This document shows positions 34,963 to 43,940 of a stretch of DNA of 64,000 nt, in pieces. Position 1 is the stretch's first letter, and each line of letters opens with the position of its first letter. A program made the position numbers and the translations under genes. The notes under the pieces were generated by a model, which was given only the letters and a program-made list of their open reading frames with translations, was not told where the DNA came from and made no database searches. Source of the stretch: Actinomycetes bacterium (GTDB lineage: Bacteria; Actinomycetota; Acidimicrobiia; Acidimicrobiales; Ilumatobacteraceae); assembly GCA_025356335.1 (NCBI GenBank), contig JANXUF010000022.1:1-64000 (forward strand). Direction: 5' to 3'.

Positions 34963-36129
34963 TCACGCCCCCCAGCCGGCAGCGGCGCCGCCGACGCGCT
35001 CGGCGACGATCCGCTCGAAGTAGCCGGAACGCTGATAGGCGGCCATCGGATTGACATCGAGGCCCATTTCCTCGCGCAGTTCGACGAGCAGCGGGCGGAC
35101 GTCGGTGTTGAAGGCGTCCATCAGCACAGCGTTGGCACCGAGCACATCGCCGGCTGCCTGTGCGGCGTGGAGCGCATCGAGATCGATGATCAATGCCTTG
35201 GCGGTGGCCTCCTGGACATTCATGACCGAGCGGATCTGACCGGCGATCTTCGGTTCGATGTTGTGGCACTGATCGAGCATGAAGGCAACGCCCAATGCGG
35301 GCTCCAACCCTCCGCCGGTGCGCACCTCGGTCATGATGCGGAACAATTGGAACGGGTCGGCGGCCCCGACCATCAGGTCGTCGTCCGCGTAGAAACGTGA
35401 GTTGAAATCGAACCCGCCGAGCTTGCCGGCGCGCAGCAGCAGGGCGACGATGAACTCGATGTTCGTGCCGGGGGCGTGATGGCCGGTGTCGACGACGACC
35501 TGCGCTTTCGGGCCGAGTGGAAGGCAGTGCATGAAGGCGGTTCCCCAGTCGGGGACATCCATCGTGTAGAACGACGGTTCGAAGAACTTGTACTCCAGCA
35601 GGAAACGTTGGTCGTCGCCGAGCCGTTCGTAGACCTCGGCAAGGGCGACGGCGAGGCGCTCCTGGCGGGCGGCGATGTCGTCCTGGCCCGGATAGTTCGT
35701 GCCGTCGGAGAACCACAGTTTGAGGTCCTTGGAACCGGTCGCGTCCATGATGTCGATACAGGCGAGCAGATGATCGGTGGCCTTGCGGCGGACACGCGGG
35801 TCCGGGTTGGTGACGGAGCCGAGCTTGTAGTCGTCGTCCTGGAAGACGTTCGAGTTGATCGCCCCGAGGCGAATACCGAGGTCGGCAGCGTGCTTGGCAA
35901 GATCGGCGAAGTCGTCCACCTTGTCCCACGGGATGTGCAGCGACACGCTGGGCGCCACGCCGGTGAAGAGGTTGACCTGCGCGGCGTCGGCAAGTTTCTC
36001 ATACGGGTTGCGTGGCACGCCCGGCTGGGCGAAAACCTTGAAACGGGTTCCGGAGTTGCCGAACGCCCACGAGGGCAGCTCGATCTGCTGATGACGAAGT
36101 GCAGCTTTGACAGCGCGGAAATCGGTCAT
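34963..36129 (-). CDS. rhaI: L-rhamnose isomerase, RhaI type
   Basis: A 388-residue TIM-barrel isomerase of the Pseudomonas-type family, distinct from E. coli RhaA. Motifs are FKVFAQPGVPRNPYEKLADA, SLHIPWDKVDDF, LKLWFSDGTNYPGQDD, RFLLEYKFFEPSFY (metal Glu), VVDTGHHAPGTNIEFIVA (metal Asp, His) and GGFDFNSRFYADDDLMVG. It converts L-rhamnose to L-rhamnulose. ATG 36129 has AGGACAG upstream. The 110-bp leader to rhaM has no other gene. Confidence 0.92.
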   Translation of the reverse strand: MTDFRAVKAALRHQQIELPSWAFGNSGTRFKVFAQPGVPRNPYEKLADAAQVNLFTGVAPSVSLHIPWDKVDDFADLAKHAADLGIRLGAINSNVFQDDDYKLGSVTNPDPRVRRKATDHLLACIDIMDATGSKDLKLWFSDGTNYPGQDDIAARQERLAVALAEVYERLGDDQRFLLEYKFFEPSFYTMDVPDWGTAFMHCLPLGPKAQVVVDTGHHAPGTNIEFIVALLLRAGKLGGFDFNSRFYADDDLMVGAADPFQLFRIMTEVRTGGGLEPALGVAFMLDQCHNIEPKIAGQIRSVMNVQEATAKALIIDLDALHAAQAAGDVLGANAVLMDAFNTDVRPLLVELREEMGLDVNPMAAYQRSGYFERIVAERVGGAAAGWGA

Positions 36130-36238
36130 GGTCTGTCCTGTCTCTGTGTGTGGGGGTCGGTCGAGTGTCTGGGGTCGGTCGAGAGTGTGCGTGGAGGAGT
36201 GAACGGAGCGAGGGGGTGAGTGCAGTTCGAGGTATGGG

Positions 36239-36562
36239 TCAGTCGAGGTGGAAGATCTCGGTGATCGGCCGGATGCCTTCGTCAGGGGCCGCATCGCCGA
36301 GGTCGAGGAAGAAGCGGCCCATTTCGGCCTGCCATCTGCTGTTCACATCGGTCGCCGCCATCGCCTGTTGGGCTGCGGGTAGGTCGTCGCATTCGAAGTA
36401 GCCGGTGAGCGTGCCGTCAGGGAGCAGGAACAGCGAATAGTTGCGCCATCCGGCGGCGGTGAGTGCCGCCCGCATCTCCGGCCAGACGGCCGCGTGACGT
36501 TCTGTGTACTCATCGAGCAGTTCTGGTCGGACTCGGAGTTGGAAGCACACTCGCTGGCTCAT
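36239..36562 (-). CDS. rhaM: L-rhamnose mutarotase
   Basis: A 107-residue dimeric ferredoxin-like protein that interconverts rhamnose anomers. The family pattern is clear: VCFQLRVRPELLDEYTERHAAVWPEM (with the catalytic His of E-R-H), RNYSLFLLPDGTLTGYFECDD and W-x-x-x-M with RPITEIFHLD at the end. Normal full length. It lies between the binding protein gene and rhaI. Confidence 0.92.
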   Translation of the reverse strand: MSQRVCFQLRVRPELLDEYTERHAAVWPEMRAALTAAGWRNYSLFLLPDGTLTGYFECDDLPAAQQAMAATDVNSRWQAEMGRFFLDLGDAAPDEGIRPITEIFHLD

Positions 36563-36672
36563 GTCGTCTCGATCGGGTGCAGAGCTGGGACTGATGGCGT
36601 TGGTCGACTGCAGCTGACGTGTGCCGGGACGGGCGAGGGAGGGGCACCCATCCCGGACACATCTGTCATCGA

Positions 36673-37830
36673 CTAGAAGTTGAACTGGTCGATGTTGGAA
36701 GCGTCGAACACGGTCGGCGGGCCGAGGATGACCGAAGGCGTCGCGCCTGCGGGAGCGGCGATCGTGTACTCCTTGAGCTTGCCGGCGGTGAACTTCGAGC
36801 CATCCTTGAGATTGGTCGTGCCAGACGCCAGATTGGCTGCGGCATAACCGGCGAGGTAGCCGAGGTCCGACGGATTCCACAGCATGAAGCCCTTGACAGT
36901 GCCGTCCTTGATGTACGGCTTCATCTGCGATGGCAGGCCGAGACCGGTCAACTTGACCTTGGCAGCGATGTCCTTGTGCGTCGACAGGTACTGGGCTGCG
37001 GTCGAGATGCCGACGGTTGTCGGCGAGATGATGCCGACGAGGTTCGGGTGAGCCGACAGCAGGCCGGTGAGGGCCGTCAACGACTTGGCCGGATCGTCGT
37101 CGCCGTAGACGACGTCGACGAGCTTCATGTTCGGGTACTTGGCAGCCAACTGCTGCTTCATGAAGCCGATCCAGGCGTTCTGGTTCGTGGCCGTGGCGGC
37201 CGCCGACAGGATGGCGATCTCGCCGGTGCTGTTGACAAGGGTCGCCATGTAGTCGACTTCGGCGGTGCCGATGGTTGCGGTATCTGCCTGGTTGATGAAC
37301 AGGTGGTCCGGGCAGTTGTTGTCGGAGTCGAAGGCGACGACCTTGATGCCGGCGGCGACTGCCTGGGCGATCGACGGGCACAGCGCATCGGGATCGTTGG
37401 CAGCGATGACGATGGCGTTGGCCTTGGCGGCGATTGCAGCCTGGATCGACGGAATCTGTGCGGCGGCGGTGTCTTCCGTGCCGCTGCTGACGACGACCTT
37501 GCCGCCGAGTTCTGTCAGTGCGGCTTCGCCGCCCTTGTCAGCCAGTACCTCGTACGGGTTCTGCGTGTCCTTCGGGATGTAGTACACCGTCAGGCCGGAC
37601 TTGATGCCCGTCGCTCCGCCAGCGGCGGCCGTCCCGGCAGCAGTGGTTGTACCGGCGGCAGTGGTTGTACCGGCGGCAGTGGTTGCTCCGGCGGCTGTGG
37701 TTGCCGCGCCCGGGGTGGTTGCCGAACTGCTGCTCTTGGTCGATGAGCCACAGGCGGTGACGCCGATCGCCAGGCAGATGGAGGCGAGAGCGGCACCGCC
37801 CCGGCGACGTGAATGATGGGTGATGGTCAT
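36673..37830 (-). CDS. rhaS: Rhamnose ABC transporter substrate-binding lipoprotein
   Basis: A 385-residue periplasmic-binding-type lipoprotein. The signal ends in GVTACG, a lipobox with acylated Cys. A spacer of five TTAAG-like units (18-bp DNA repeats at about 37620-37700) comes before a type-I sugar-binding fold: GLTVYYIPKDTQNPYEVL, AIVIAANDPDALCPSIAQA, VVAFDSDNN and GLGLPSQMKPYIKDGTVKGFMLWNP. This is the RhaS/AI-2-binding-like family. It delivers sugar to the two permeases encoded upstream. ATG 37830 overlaps the permease stop (ATGA). Confidence 0.9.
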   Translation of the reverse strand: MTITHHSRRRGGAALASICLAIGVTACGSSTKSSSSATTPGAATTAAGATTAAGTTTAAGTTTAAGTAAAGGATGIKSGLTVYYIPKDTQNPYEVLADKGGEAALTELGGKVVVSSGTEDTAAAQIPSIQAAIAAKANAIVIAANDPDALCPSIAQAVAAGIKVVAFDSDNNCPDHLFINQADTATIGTAEVDYMATLVNSTGEIAILSAAATATNQNAWIGFMKQQLAAKYPNMKLVDVVYGDDDPAKSLTALTGLLSAHPNLVGIISPTTVGISTAAQYLSTHKDIAAKVKLTGLGLPSQMKPYIKDGTVKGFMLWNPSDLGYLAGYAAANLASGTTNLKDGSKFTAGKLKEYTIAAPAGATPSVILGPPTVFDASNIDQFNF

Positions 37831-38954
37831 GCTCGTTGTCCTTCGGTTGTTGTTGTTGTTGGTTGATGAAGATCGGGAGCCCGATGGGCGAGGCGGTCGC
37901 GGTTACGCAGTCGACGGCGCTCACGAAGGCGATGTATGCCGGTGGCGATGTTCGGCAGTACGACACTGATGAGCAGCAAGACGCCAGTGACGATGTTGCG
38001 CACCTGCGCATCGACGTTGCGCAACGTCAATGCCTGTTGGATGCAGGCCATCACCGCCGTGGCGAGCACGACACCAACGATCGACCCGCGGCCGCCGAAG
38101 ATCGAGATGCCGCCGAACAGCACGATGGCGACGACGTTGAGTTCGAGGCCTGTCCCGGCGTCGTAGCGGGATGTCGCGAAGCGCATGGTCCACAGCACCC
38201 CGGCGAACGAGCAGACTGTTCCGGACAGCACGTACAGCATCAGCTTGATGCGCTTGACGCGGATACCGGAGAAGTGCGCGGCTTCTGGCTGCAGGCCGAT
38301 GGCGAAGATCGAACGACCGACGGGCATGGCGTGCAGCACGACGCCGTAGATGATCGCCAGCACGACGAAGCAACCGACCGAGTAGGCGATCTGCGTGTGG
38401 GGGATCGGAATGACGCCGATCTTCGTCAGCGTCGCCGGAAATTTGCCGACCGATTTCGCTCCGAGGATGATCTCGGCGAGGCCGCGGAACAGCGTGAGCG
38501 TGCCGATGGTGACGGCGATCGAAGGCAGGCCCAGTCTGGTCACGAGGACGCCGTTCAGCGCTCCGCCGATCGCGCCGACGACGAGCACAGCGACGATGGC
38601 GAAACCGATCGGCCAACCGTGGAGATACAGATAGCCGAGCAGCGTGCTCGACAACCCGAGCATCGAAGCGACTGACAGATCGATCTCTCCGGTGATGACG
38701 ATCAGCGTGAGCGGCAGCGCCATGATGGCGATCTCACCGATGTTCAGACCGATGTAGAAGAAATTGGTGGCGTTCCAGAAGTTCGTCGTTCGGTGGCCGT
38801 AGATCAGTGCACCGGCGAGGGCCACGACGAGCGCCGATTCCCAGCGGAGCAGTCCACGCCAGGACGATTCGTTCGTCTGAGGGTTCCGTCTGGTGGGTGG
38901 GACCTGCACTGCACCGGAGGCCGCGGTCTGGGGAGGGGTCGTTTCAGACAACAT
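37827..38954 (-). CDS. rhaQ: Sugar ABC transporter permease (RhaQ-like)
   Basis: A 375-residue inner-membrane permease of the ribose/rhamnose type, with a 40-residue polar N-terminus and about ten membrane segments. The conserved ITGEIDLSVASMLGLSS, LPSIAVTIGTLTLFRGLAEI, PVGRSIFAIGLQPEAAHFSGI (EAA-like loop contacting the ATPase) and VLFGGISIFGGRGSI are present. ATG 38954 overlaps the rhaP end by 11 bp. Confidence 0.88.
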   Translation of the reverse strand: MLSETTPPQTAASGAVQVPPTRRNPQTNESSWRGLLRWESALVVALAGALIYGHRTTNFWNATNFFYIGLNIGEIAIMALPLTLIVITGEIDLSVASMLGLSSTLLGYLYLHGWPIGFAIVAVLVVGAIGGALNGVLVTRLGLPSIAVTIGTLTLFRGLAEIILGAKSVGKFPATLTKIGVIPIPHTQIAYSVGCFVVLAIIYGVVLHAMPVGRSIFAIGLQPEAAHFSGIRVKRIKLMLYVLSGTVCSFAGVLWTMRFATSRYDAGTGLELNVVAIVLFGGISIFGGRGSIVGVVLATAVMACIQQALTLRNVDAQVRNIVTGVLLLISVVLPNIATGIHRLRERRRLRNRDRLAHRAPDLHQPTTTTTEGQRA

Positions 38955-39975
38955 GGCGCTCCCCCCGTCCCGATTCGAGGCGTTCGACACGCAACGACAG
39001 CCAGCGATCGAAGGCGATCGCCGCCAGCAGCAGCGCGCCGGCGACGGCCTGGTTCCAGAAGGCCGAGACCTTGGCGGCGACGAGCGCCTGGTTGATCGTG
39101 TTGAGCAGCAGTGCGCCGAGCGCTGCGCCGAAGACGGTGCCGCTGCCACCGAAGATCGCCACCCCACCGACCACGACGGCGGCCACGACGTTCAACTCGT
39201 ATCCGGAACCGCCCGTCGCGTTGACCGTGGCGAACTGGGCGAGGAACAAGGCTCCGCCGAGCCCGGCGAGGCCACCGCTGACCACGAAAGCGGTGAACAC
39301 CCGACGCCCACTCGGTACACCGGCGAGGGTGGCGGCGTCAGGATTCGAGCCGATGGCGTACAGGTCCCGACCGGCGCGGAACGACCGCATGTAGAAGCCG
39401 ACGGCGATGACGATGACGGTGACGATGATCGCCAGCCACGGAATTCCGAAGATGTGCTCGTACCCGACGACCTGGAACGAGTGGGGGATCAACGTCGGGT
39501 CGATCTGCTTGGCGTTGACGATCTCGGCGTCGACGCCGCGGACGATGTACAGCATTGCCAGCGTCACCACCAGGCTCGGCACGCGTGTGACCGTGGTGAT
39601 GATCCCGTTGATTGCGCCGATCAGCACTCCGACGCCGATGCCGACGAGGAAGGCCAGCGCGATCGGTGCGTTCGGGTGGGCGCGGAACAGCGTGCCGACG
39701 AGGTAGGCGGACAACCCGAGAACGGAACCGACAGACAGGTCGACGTTGCGGGTGACGACGACGAGTGTCTGCCCGACGGCGAGCAGGGCGACGAGCGAGG
39801 CTCCGGACAGCAACTGGCGGATGCTGGCTGCGTTGGCGAATTCATGGTTCTTCAGCGTCGTGAATCCGAAGACGATCAGCAACGCCAGCACGATGCTCAG
39901 CTCGCGGGCGCGGAGCAGCAACTCGGAGCGTCTGACGCCCCCAGGGCGGCTGATCGGCGCGACCGTCAGGCTCAT
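38944..39975 (-). CDS. rhaP: Sugar ABC transporter permease (RhaP-like)
   Basis: A 343-residue permease paralogous to the previous one: [56 protein letters not shown] (ATPase-contact loop), [19 protein letters not shown]. About nine membrane segments. ATG 39975 overlaps the end of the ATPase gene by four bases. The two permeases likely form a heterodimer. Confidence 0.88.
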   Translation of the reverse strand: MSLTVAPISRPGGVRRSELLLRARELSIVLALLIVFGFTTLKNHEFANAASIRQLLSGASLVALLAVGQTLVVVTRNVDLSVGSVLGLSAYLVGTLFRAHPNAPIALAFLVGIGVGVLIGAINGIITTVTRVPSLVVTLAMLYIVRGVDAEIVNAKQIDPTLIPHSFQVVGYEHIFGIPWLAIIVTVIVIAVGFYMRSFRAGRDLYAIGSNPDAATLAGVPSGRRVFTAFVVSGGLAGLGGALFLAQFATVNATGGSGYELNVVAAVVVGGVAIFGGSGTVFGAALGALLLNTINQALVAAKVSAFWNQAVAGALLLAAIAFDRWLSLRVERLESGRGERHVV

Positions 39976-41534
39976 GCGGCAGCTCCGACCGTCTGACCGG
40001 TCGCTGCGCGCATGATCGACGCTTCGTCGGCGTCTTTGCGGGCGAATTCGCCGACGAGACGCCCTTCGTGGACGACGAGCACCCGGTCGGCCATGCCGAG
40101 CACCTCGGGCAGTTCGGATGAGATCATCAGCACGGCGATGCCTTGCGAAACCAGTTGATCGAGTAGGCGGTGGACTTCGGCCTTGGTGCCGACGTCGATG
40201 CCGCGTGTCGGTTCGTCGATGATCAGGACGGAAGGATGCCTGGCGAGCCACTTGGCGAGCACGACCTTCTGCTGGTTTCCGCCGGACAGCGTTGACACGG
40301 CATTCTTCATCCTGCCGAACTTCAGTTGCAGGCGCGAGGCCCAGTCGATGGCGAGATTTCGTTCGTCCGAGCGATGAATCAGCCCGTTTCGGCTCAGCCG
40401 TGACAGCGAGGCGAGCGCCACATTGTGGTCGATGCCGAGATCCATCACCAGGCCCTGCTGGCGTCTGTCTTCCGGAACGAAGCCGATGCCGGCAGCCATC
40501 GCCGCCAACGGTGAGCCGTTCGGCAACGGCTTGCCCTCCATGCGGACCGTTCCGGCGTCGTGACGGTCGATGCCGAAGATCGCCCTGGCGATCTCGCTGC
40601 GTCCCGCCCCGACGAGCCCGGCCAGTGCAACGATCTCACCACGTCGAACGTCGAAGGAGACATCGGTGAAGACGCCCTCGCGGGTGAGTCGCTCGACCGA
40701 TAACGCAACGTCGCCGGGGACCGTCGCCGTCTTTGGAAACAACGACTCGAGGTCCCGGCCGACCATCGATCGAATGATGCTGTCGATCGATTCGTCCTCG
40801 ATCAGGGAGGTGCGTACGAAGCGTCCGTCGCGCATGATCGTCATTCGCTGACAGAGCGCGAAGACCTCCTCGAGGCGGTGGGACACGAACAGCACGGCAG
40901 CACTCTCGGCCTGTAAGGCACGTACGACCTCGAACAGACGGTCCACTTCGACGGATGTCAGCGCCGCCGTCGGTTCGTCCATCACGATGACCTTGGCGTC
41001 GAAGGAGATCGCCTTGGCGATCTCGACGATCTGCTGGTCGGCGACCGACAGGCCGCGCGCCGGCCGCGACGGATCGAGTACGACTCCGAGTCGACGGAAG
41101 ACCGCTTCGGCCTGACGTCGCATTTCCACCTTGTCGATACGGCGGAACGAGCTGAGCGGCTGACGTCCCATGAAGATGTTCTCAGCGACGCTGAGATCCG
41201 GGAACAGCGTCGGTTCCTGGTAGATCACCGAAATGCCGACGGCGCGCGACGCTGCCGGACCGTTGAGGACGAGCGTGCGGCCGGCGACGATCAGTTCGCC
41301 GGCGTCGGGCTGGTGGACCCCGGCGAGGATCTTGACGAGCGTCGACTTGCCGGCGCCGTTCTCGCCGAGCAACGCATGCGCTTCGCCCGGATAGAGGGTG
41401 ATCGAACCGTCTTCGAGGGCGCGGACCGAGCCGAACGACTTCGTCGCCTGACGCAGTACGAGCAGTGGTTCCGGTGTATCGGCAGCTGCGGATGCGTGCC
41501 CGTCGAGGGGCTCGTCTCGATTCTCGGTTGACAC
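39972..41534 (-). CDS. rhaT: Sugar ABC transporter ATPase, two-domain (RhaT-like)
   Basis: A 520-residue protein with two ABC domains. First: Walker [13 protein letters not shown], signature [13 protein letters not shown], Walker [14 protein letters not shown]. Second: [16 protein letters not shown] (altered Walker A, usual in this family), signature [15 protein letters not shown], Walker [15 protein letters not shown] prefer GTG 41534, which has GGGGGG six bases upstream; an in-frame ATG at 41573 would add 13 residues. It is the first gene of the rhamnose operon, about 60 bp from the operator. Confidence 0.9.
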   Translation of the reverse strand: MSTENRDEPLDGHASAAADTPEPLLVLRQATKSFGSVRALEDGSITLYPGEAHALLGENGAGKSTLVKILAGVHQPDAGELIVAGRTLVLNGPAASRAVGISVIYQEPTLFPDLSVAENIFMGRQPLSSFRRIDKVEMRRQAEAVFRRLGVVLDPSRPARGLSVADQQIVEIAKAISFDAKVIVMDEPTAALTSVEVDRLFEVVRALQAESAAVLFVSHRLEEVFALCQRMTIMRDGRFVRTSLIEDESIDSIIRSMVGRDLESLFPKTATVPGDVALSVERLTREGVFTDVSFDVRRGEIVALAGLVGAGRSEIARAIFGIDRHDAGTVRMEGKPLPNGSPLAAMAAGIGFVPEDRRQQGLVMDLGIDHNVALASLSRLSRNGLIHRSDERNLAIDWASRLQLKFGRMKNAVSTLSGGNQQKVVLAKWLARHPSVLIIDEPTRGIDVGTKAEVHRLLDQLVSQGIAVLMISSELPEVLGMADRVLVVHEGRLVGEFARKDADEASIMRAATGQTVGAAA

Positions 41535-41581
41535 GTCGATCCCCCCTGGGTCGTCGTCGGCCCCGGAGGGCATGAACGGCG

Positions 41582-41604
41582 TTGAATCGATTGAAACGAT
41601 TCAA
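41582..41604. promoter_or_regulatory. LacI-type operator of the rhamnose operon
   Basis: TTGAATCG (41582-41589) and its exact complement CGATTCAA (41597-41604) flank ATTGAAA; a second overlapping site TGAAACGATTCA is contained in it. A C-G centre flanked by A/T arms is typical of LacI-family operators. It starts about 10 bp downstream of the -10 element of the operon promoter, covering the likely transcription start. Confidence 0.7.
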
Positions 41605-41613
41605 TTTCGGAGA

Positions 41614-41642
41614 ACGATAAACCCCAACAGGGAGGCTGTCAA
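41614..41642 (-). promoter_or_regulatory. Promoter of the rhamnose operon
   Basis: On the minus strand a perfect TTGACA (41642-41637) is followed after exactly 17 bp by TATCGT (41619-41614), and then by the operator. Strong -35, moderate -10. Confidence 0.7.
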
Positions 41643-41656
41643 GTAGTTTCTGTGTT

Positions 41657-42673
41657 GTGACGCGGCAGCCGGACATTCGAGATGTCGCAGACCATGCAGG
41701 TGTTTCGGTCGGAACGGTGTCGAATGTCCTGAACCGACCTGACCTCGTCGCTGCCGGAACAAGGCAGCGTGTCGAGGATGCCGTGACCGCTCTTCGGTAC
41801 GTTCGCAACGAATCGGCGCGGCAACTTCGCAGAGGTCAGAGCCGCACGATCGGGCTCATCGTTCCGGATATCGGCAACCCGTTCTTCACCGACGTCGCCC
41901 GCGGGATCGAGGACGTCACCAGTGCCGCCGACGCCCTGCTGATCGTCTGCGACAGCGACAATGGCGCCGACAAGGAGGAGCGATACCTGACGATGCTCGC
42001 CGAGCAACAGGTCCTCGGCGTGCTCCACGTTCCTGTTGGTTCGCCTGCCGGGGCAATCACCCGTCTCCGTGAACGGGGGATCCCACTCGTCCTGCTGGAC
42101 TACAAGGGGGCCTCTCGCAAACAGTGCTCCGTGTCGGTCAATGACGTGGCGGGAGGCGAGATGGCCGTCAGGCATCTGCTCGACATCGGCCACAAACGGG
42201 TCGGCTTCGTCGGTGCCGAGAGCAAGCCGGTGCCACAGGTGGTCGACCGACTCGCAGGGGCCCGCAAGGCGATGGCCGACCGCAAGCGCCCTGCGGGCGC
42301 GTTGGTGATTCTGCCGACCCCCTCGCTGAACGTCGCTGGTGGCATCGCTGCGGCACGCTCGCTGCTCGACATCGCACCGCTGCGGCGGCCGACGGCAGTC
42401 TCGTGCGTCAACGACCTGTTGGCGATCGGCATGATGCAGGAACTGCTGAGCAGGGGGATGCGGATTCCCGGGGATGTCGCCGTGGTCGGTTACGACGACA
42501 TCGGTTTCGCCGAGGCACTCGCCGTCCCGCTCTCCTCGGTCCGTCAGCCGCGACACCAGCTCGGTCGGCGCGCCGCTGAACTGCTGATCGACGAAGCGAC
42601 GAATGAAGATCACCGGCACGAGCGCGTCGTCTTCGAGCCGGAGCTGATCGTCCGCGAATCCAGCAACGGATGA
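41657..42673 (+). CDS. LacI-family regulator of the rhamnose operon
   Basis: A 338-residue repressor. The N-terminal HTH is IRDVADHAGVSVGTVSNVLN, followed by the hinge VRNESARQLRRGQSRTIGLIVPD. The ligand domain shows ADALLIVCDSDNG, IPLVLLDYKGAS, NDVAGGEMAVRHLLDIGHKRVGFVG, SCVNDLLAIGMMQELLSRGM and VAVVGYDDIGFAE. GTG 41657 is the first usable start; no strong ribosome site is next to it. It is divergent from the ABC ATPase gene with the operator between, so it probably represses both directions; rhamnose or rhamnulose is the likely inducer. Confidence 0.88.
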   Translation: MTRQPDIRDVADHAGVSVGTVSNVLNRPDLVAAGTRQRVEDAVTALRYVRNESARQLRRGQSRTIGLIVPDIGNPFFTDVARGIEDVTSAADALLIVCDSDNGADKEERYLTMLAEQQVLGVLHVPVGSPAGAITRLRERGIPLVLLDYKGASRKQCSVSVNDVAGGEMAVRHLLDIGHKRVGFVGAESKPVPQVVDRLAGARKAMADRKRPAGALVILPTPSLNVAGGIAAARSLLDIAPLRRPTAVSCVNDLLAIGMMQELLSRGMRIPGDVAVVGYDDIGFAEALAVPLSSVRQPRHQLGRRAAELLIDEATNEDHRHERVVFEPELIVRESSNG

Positions 42674-42768
42674 GCCGAGCTGTCAGCAGCCCGGCTCGCA
42701 GGTGCTGACCGAAGCAGCGGTGAGAGGATGACCGCTGCGTGCGAGCCCATCGGCCGTAATCTTGCCGG

Positions 42769-43290
42769 GTGAACACGACGCTGAGCAACCTCGATGCCGT
42801 GCTCCGGCTGCTCGTCGCAGCCGGCCTCGGATCGGTGATCGGCTGGGAGCGGCAATTCCGCGGGCACCCGGTCGGTGACCGGACGTTCTCGCTCGTCTGT
42901 GTCGGAGCTGCCGCGTTCACGATTGCGGCGATCCCATTTCCGGCTGACGCCGGCAAGGTGATCGCCGGCATCGTCACTGGCGTCGGATTCATCGGCGGTG
43001 GTCTCGTCTTTCGCCAGCCGATCACGACCGACGTACACGGGACGGCAACCGAGGTCCACGGAATGACGACTGCAGTCGGTATGTGGGCGATGGTGGCAGT
43101 CGGGGTGCTCTCCGGTATCGGCAGAATGCTGCTCGCTTCGCTCACAGCCGTACTGGTCCTGTTCATCCTCGAACTCCGACACCTGCCAGGCGTGAGCCGG
43201 CTCGACGCACGTCGCTTCATGTCCGGCCACCGTCAGGATGACGATCCGCCCAAGGGAATGGGACCTGACTGGAGGGAAACAGGATTGTGA
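42769..43290 (+). CDS. MgtC/SapB-family membrane protein
   Basis: A 173-residue membrane protein with four or five helices. It carries the family signature LLVAAGLGSVIGWERQFRGHPVGDRTFSLVCVGAA, GIVTGVGFIGGGLVFR and GMTTAVGMWAMVAVGVLSG. MgtC proteins are linked to magnesium limitation and control of ATP synthase in pathogens, but most members are uncharacterised. This one lacks the C-terminal soluble domain of Salmonella MgtC. GTG 42769 start; the stop overlaps the next gene. Confidence 0.87.
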   Translation: MNTTLSNLDAVLRLLVAAGLGSVIGWERQFRGHPVGDRTFSLVCVGAAAFTIAAIPFPADAGKVIAGIVTGVGFIGGGLVFRQPITTDVHGTATEVHGMTTAVGMWAMVAVGVLSGIGRMLLASLTAVLVLFILELRHLPGVSRLDARRFMSGHRQDDDPPKGMGPDWRETGL

Positions 43291-43940
43291 GCGACACGGA
43301 GGTGAGGCCGCTCGCCTCGGTCGCCGGCGCGTGTGCGGTGTTGTTCGTACTGTTGGCCTTTGCCGCTCACCATGCCGGAAACCTGCCGTTCGACCGGGCG
43401 ATCGACTCTGCGCTGTACCGGGTCCAGGGAACGCGCGGGCACAAGGTGGCGACGGCCGCCACATTCTTCGGTTCAGCCCCAGGCGTCGCGCTCGTCGGTA
43501 TTTCCGTCGCCATCTGGCTGAGTCTCCGCCGGAGGGTGATCGTCGCCGTGTTCGTCATCGCCGCACCGATCGTTGCGGCAGTCGCCGAGACGCTCGCCAA
43601 GAAGGCGGTCGACCGCTTCGCCGAACCCACGGGTATCGGCGATCAGTTCCGCAACCAGCACTTTCCATCGGGGCACGTCGCCGGATTCACGGCGCTCGCC
43701 GTCGCCGTCGTCCTCGTCGCCTCGCTGCAGGCGCTTGGTGGCGCGAGTGCGCGGCTCGGCCTGCTGTCGGCCGCTGCGTTCGCCGGCGTCGTGCTGGTGG
43801 CAGTCTCGCGTATCAGCCTCGGCGCACATTTCTTCACCGACACGGTCGGGGGTTTCTTGCTGGGCACGGGAATCAGTTGTTCCCTCGCCGCTGCGTTGAT
43901 TCGTTTCAGCCCGCCGTCGCACCCCGGCGTTCGCTTGTGA
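43287..43940 (+). CDS. PAP2-family lipid phosphatase
   Basis: A 217-residue membrane phosphatase with about six helices. The three PAP2 motifs are LAKKAVDRFAEP (K-x6-R-P form, with R-F-A-E-P in place of R-P), FPSGHVAGF and SRISLGAHFFTDTVGG. It would remove phosphate from lipids such as phosphatidate or undecaprenyl pyrophosphate on the outer face of the membrane. GTG 43287 overlaps the MgtC stop. Its end overlaps the convergent histidine kinase gene by 35 bp. Confidence 0.87.
   Translation: MSDTEVRPLASVAGACAVLFVLLAFAAHHAGNLPFDRAIDSALYRVQGTRGHKVATAATFFGSAPGVALVGISVAIWLSLRRRVIVAVFVIAAPIVAAVAETLAKKAVDRFAEPTGIGDQFRNQHFPSGHVAGFTALAVAVVLVASLQALGGASARLGLLSAAAFAGVVLVAVSRISLGAHFFTDTVGGFLLGTGISCSLAAALIRFSPPSHPGVRL

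Noticed and set aside
37600..37720. Repeats in the binding-protein gene as a possible CRISPR or mobile element
   Set aside because: They are in-frame 18-bp units encoding TTAAG spacers of a lipoprotein linker; there are no spacers or terminal repeats. No CRISPR array was seen anywhere in the window.
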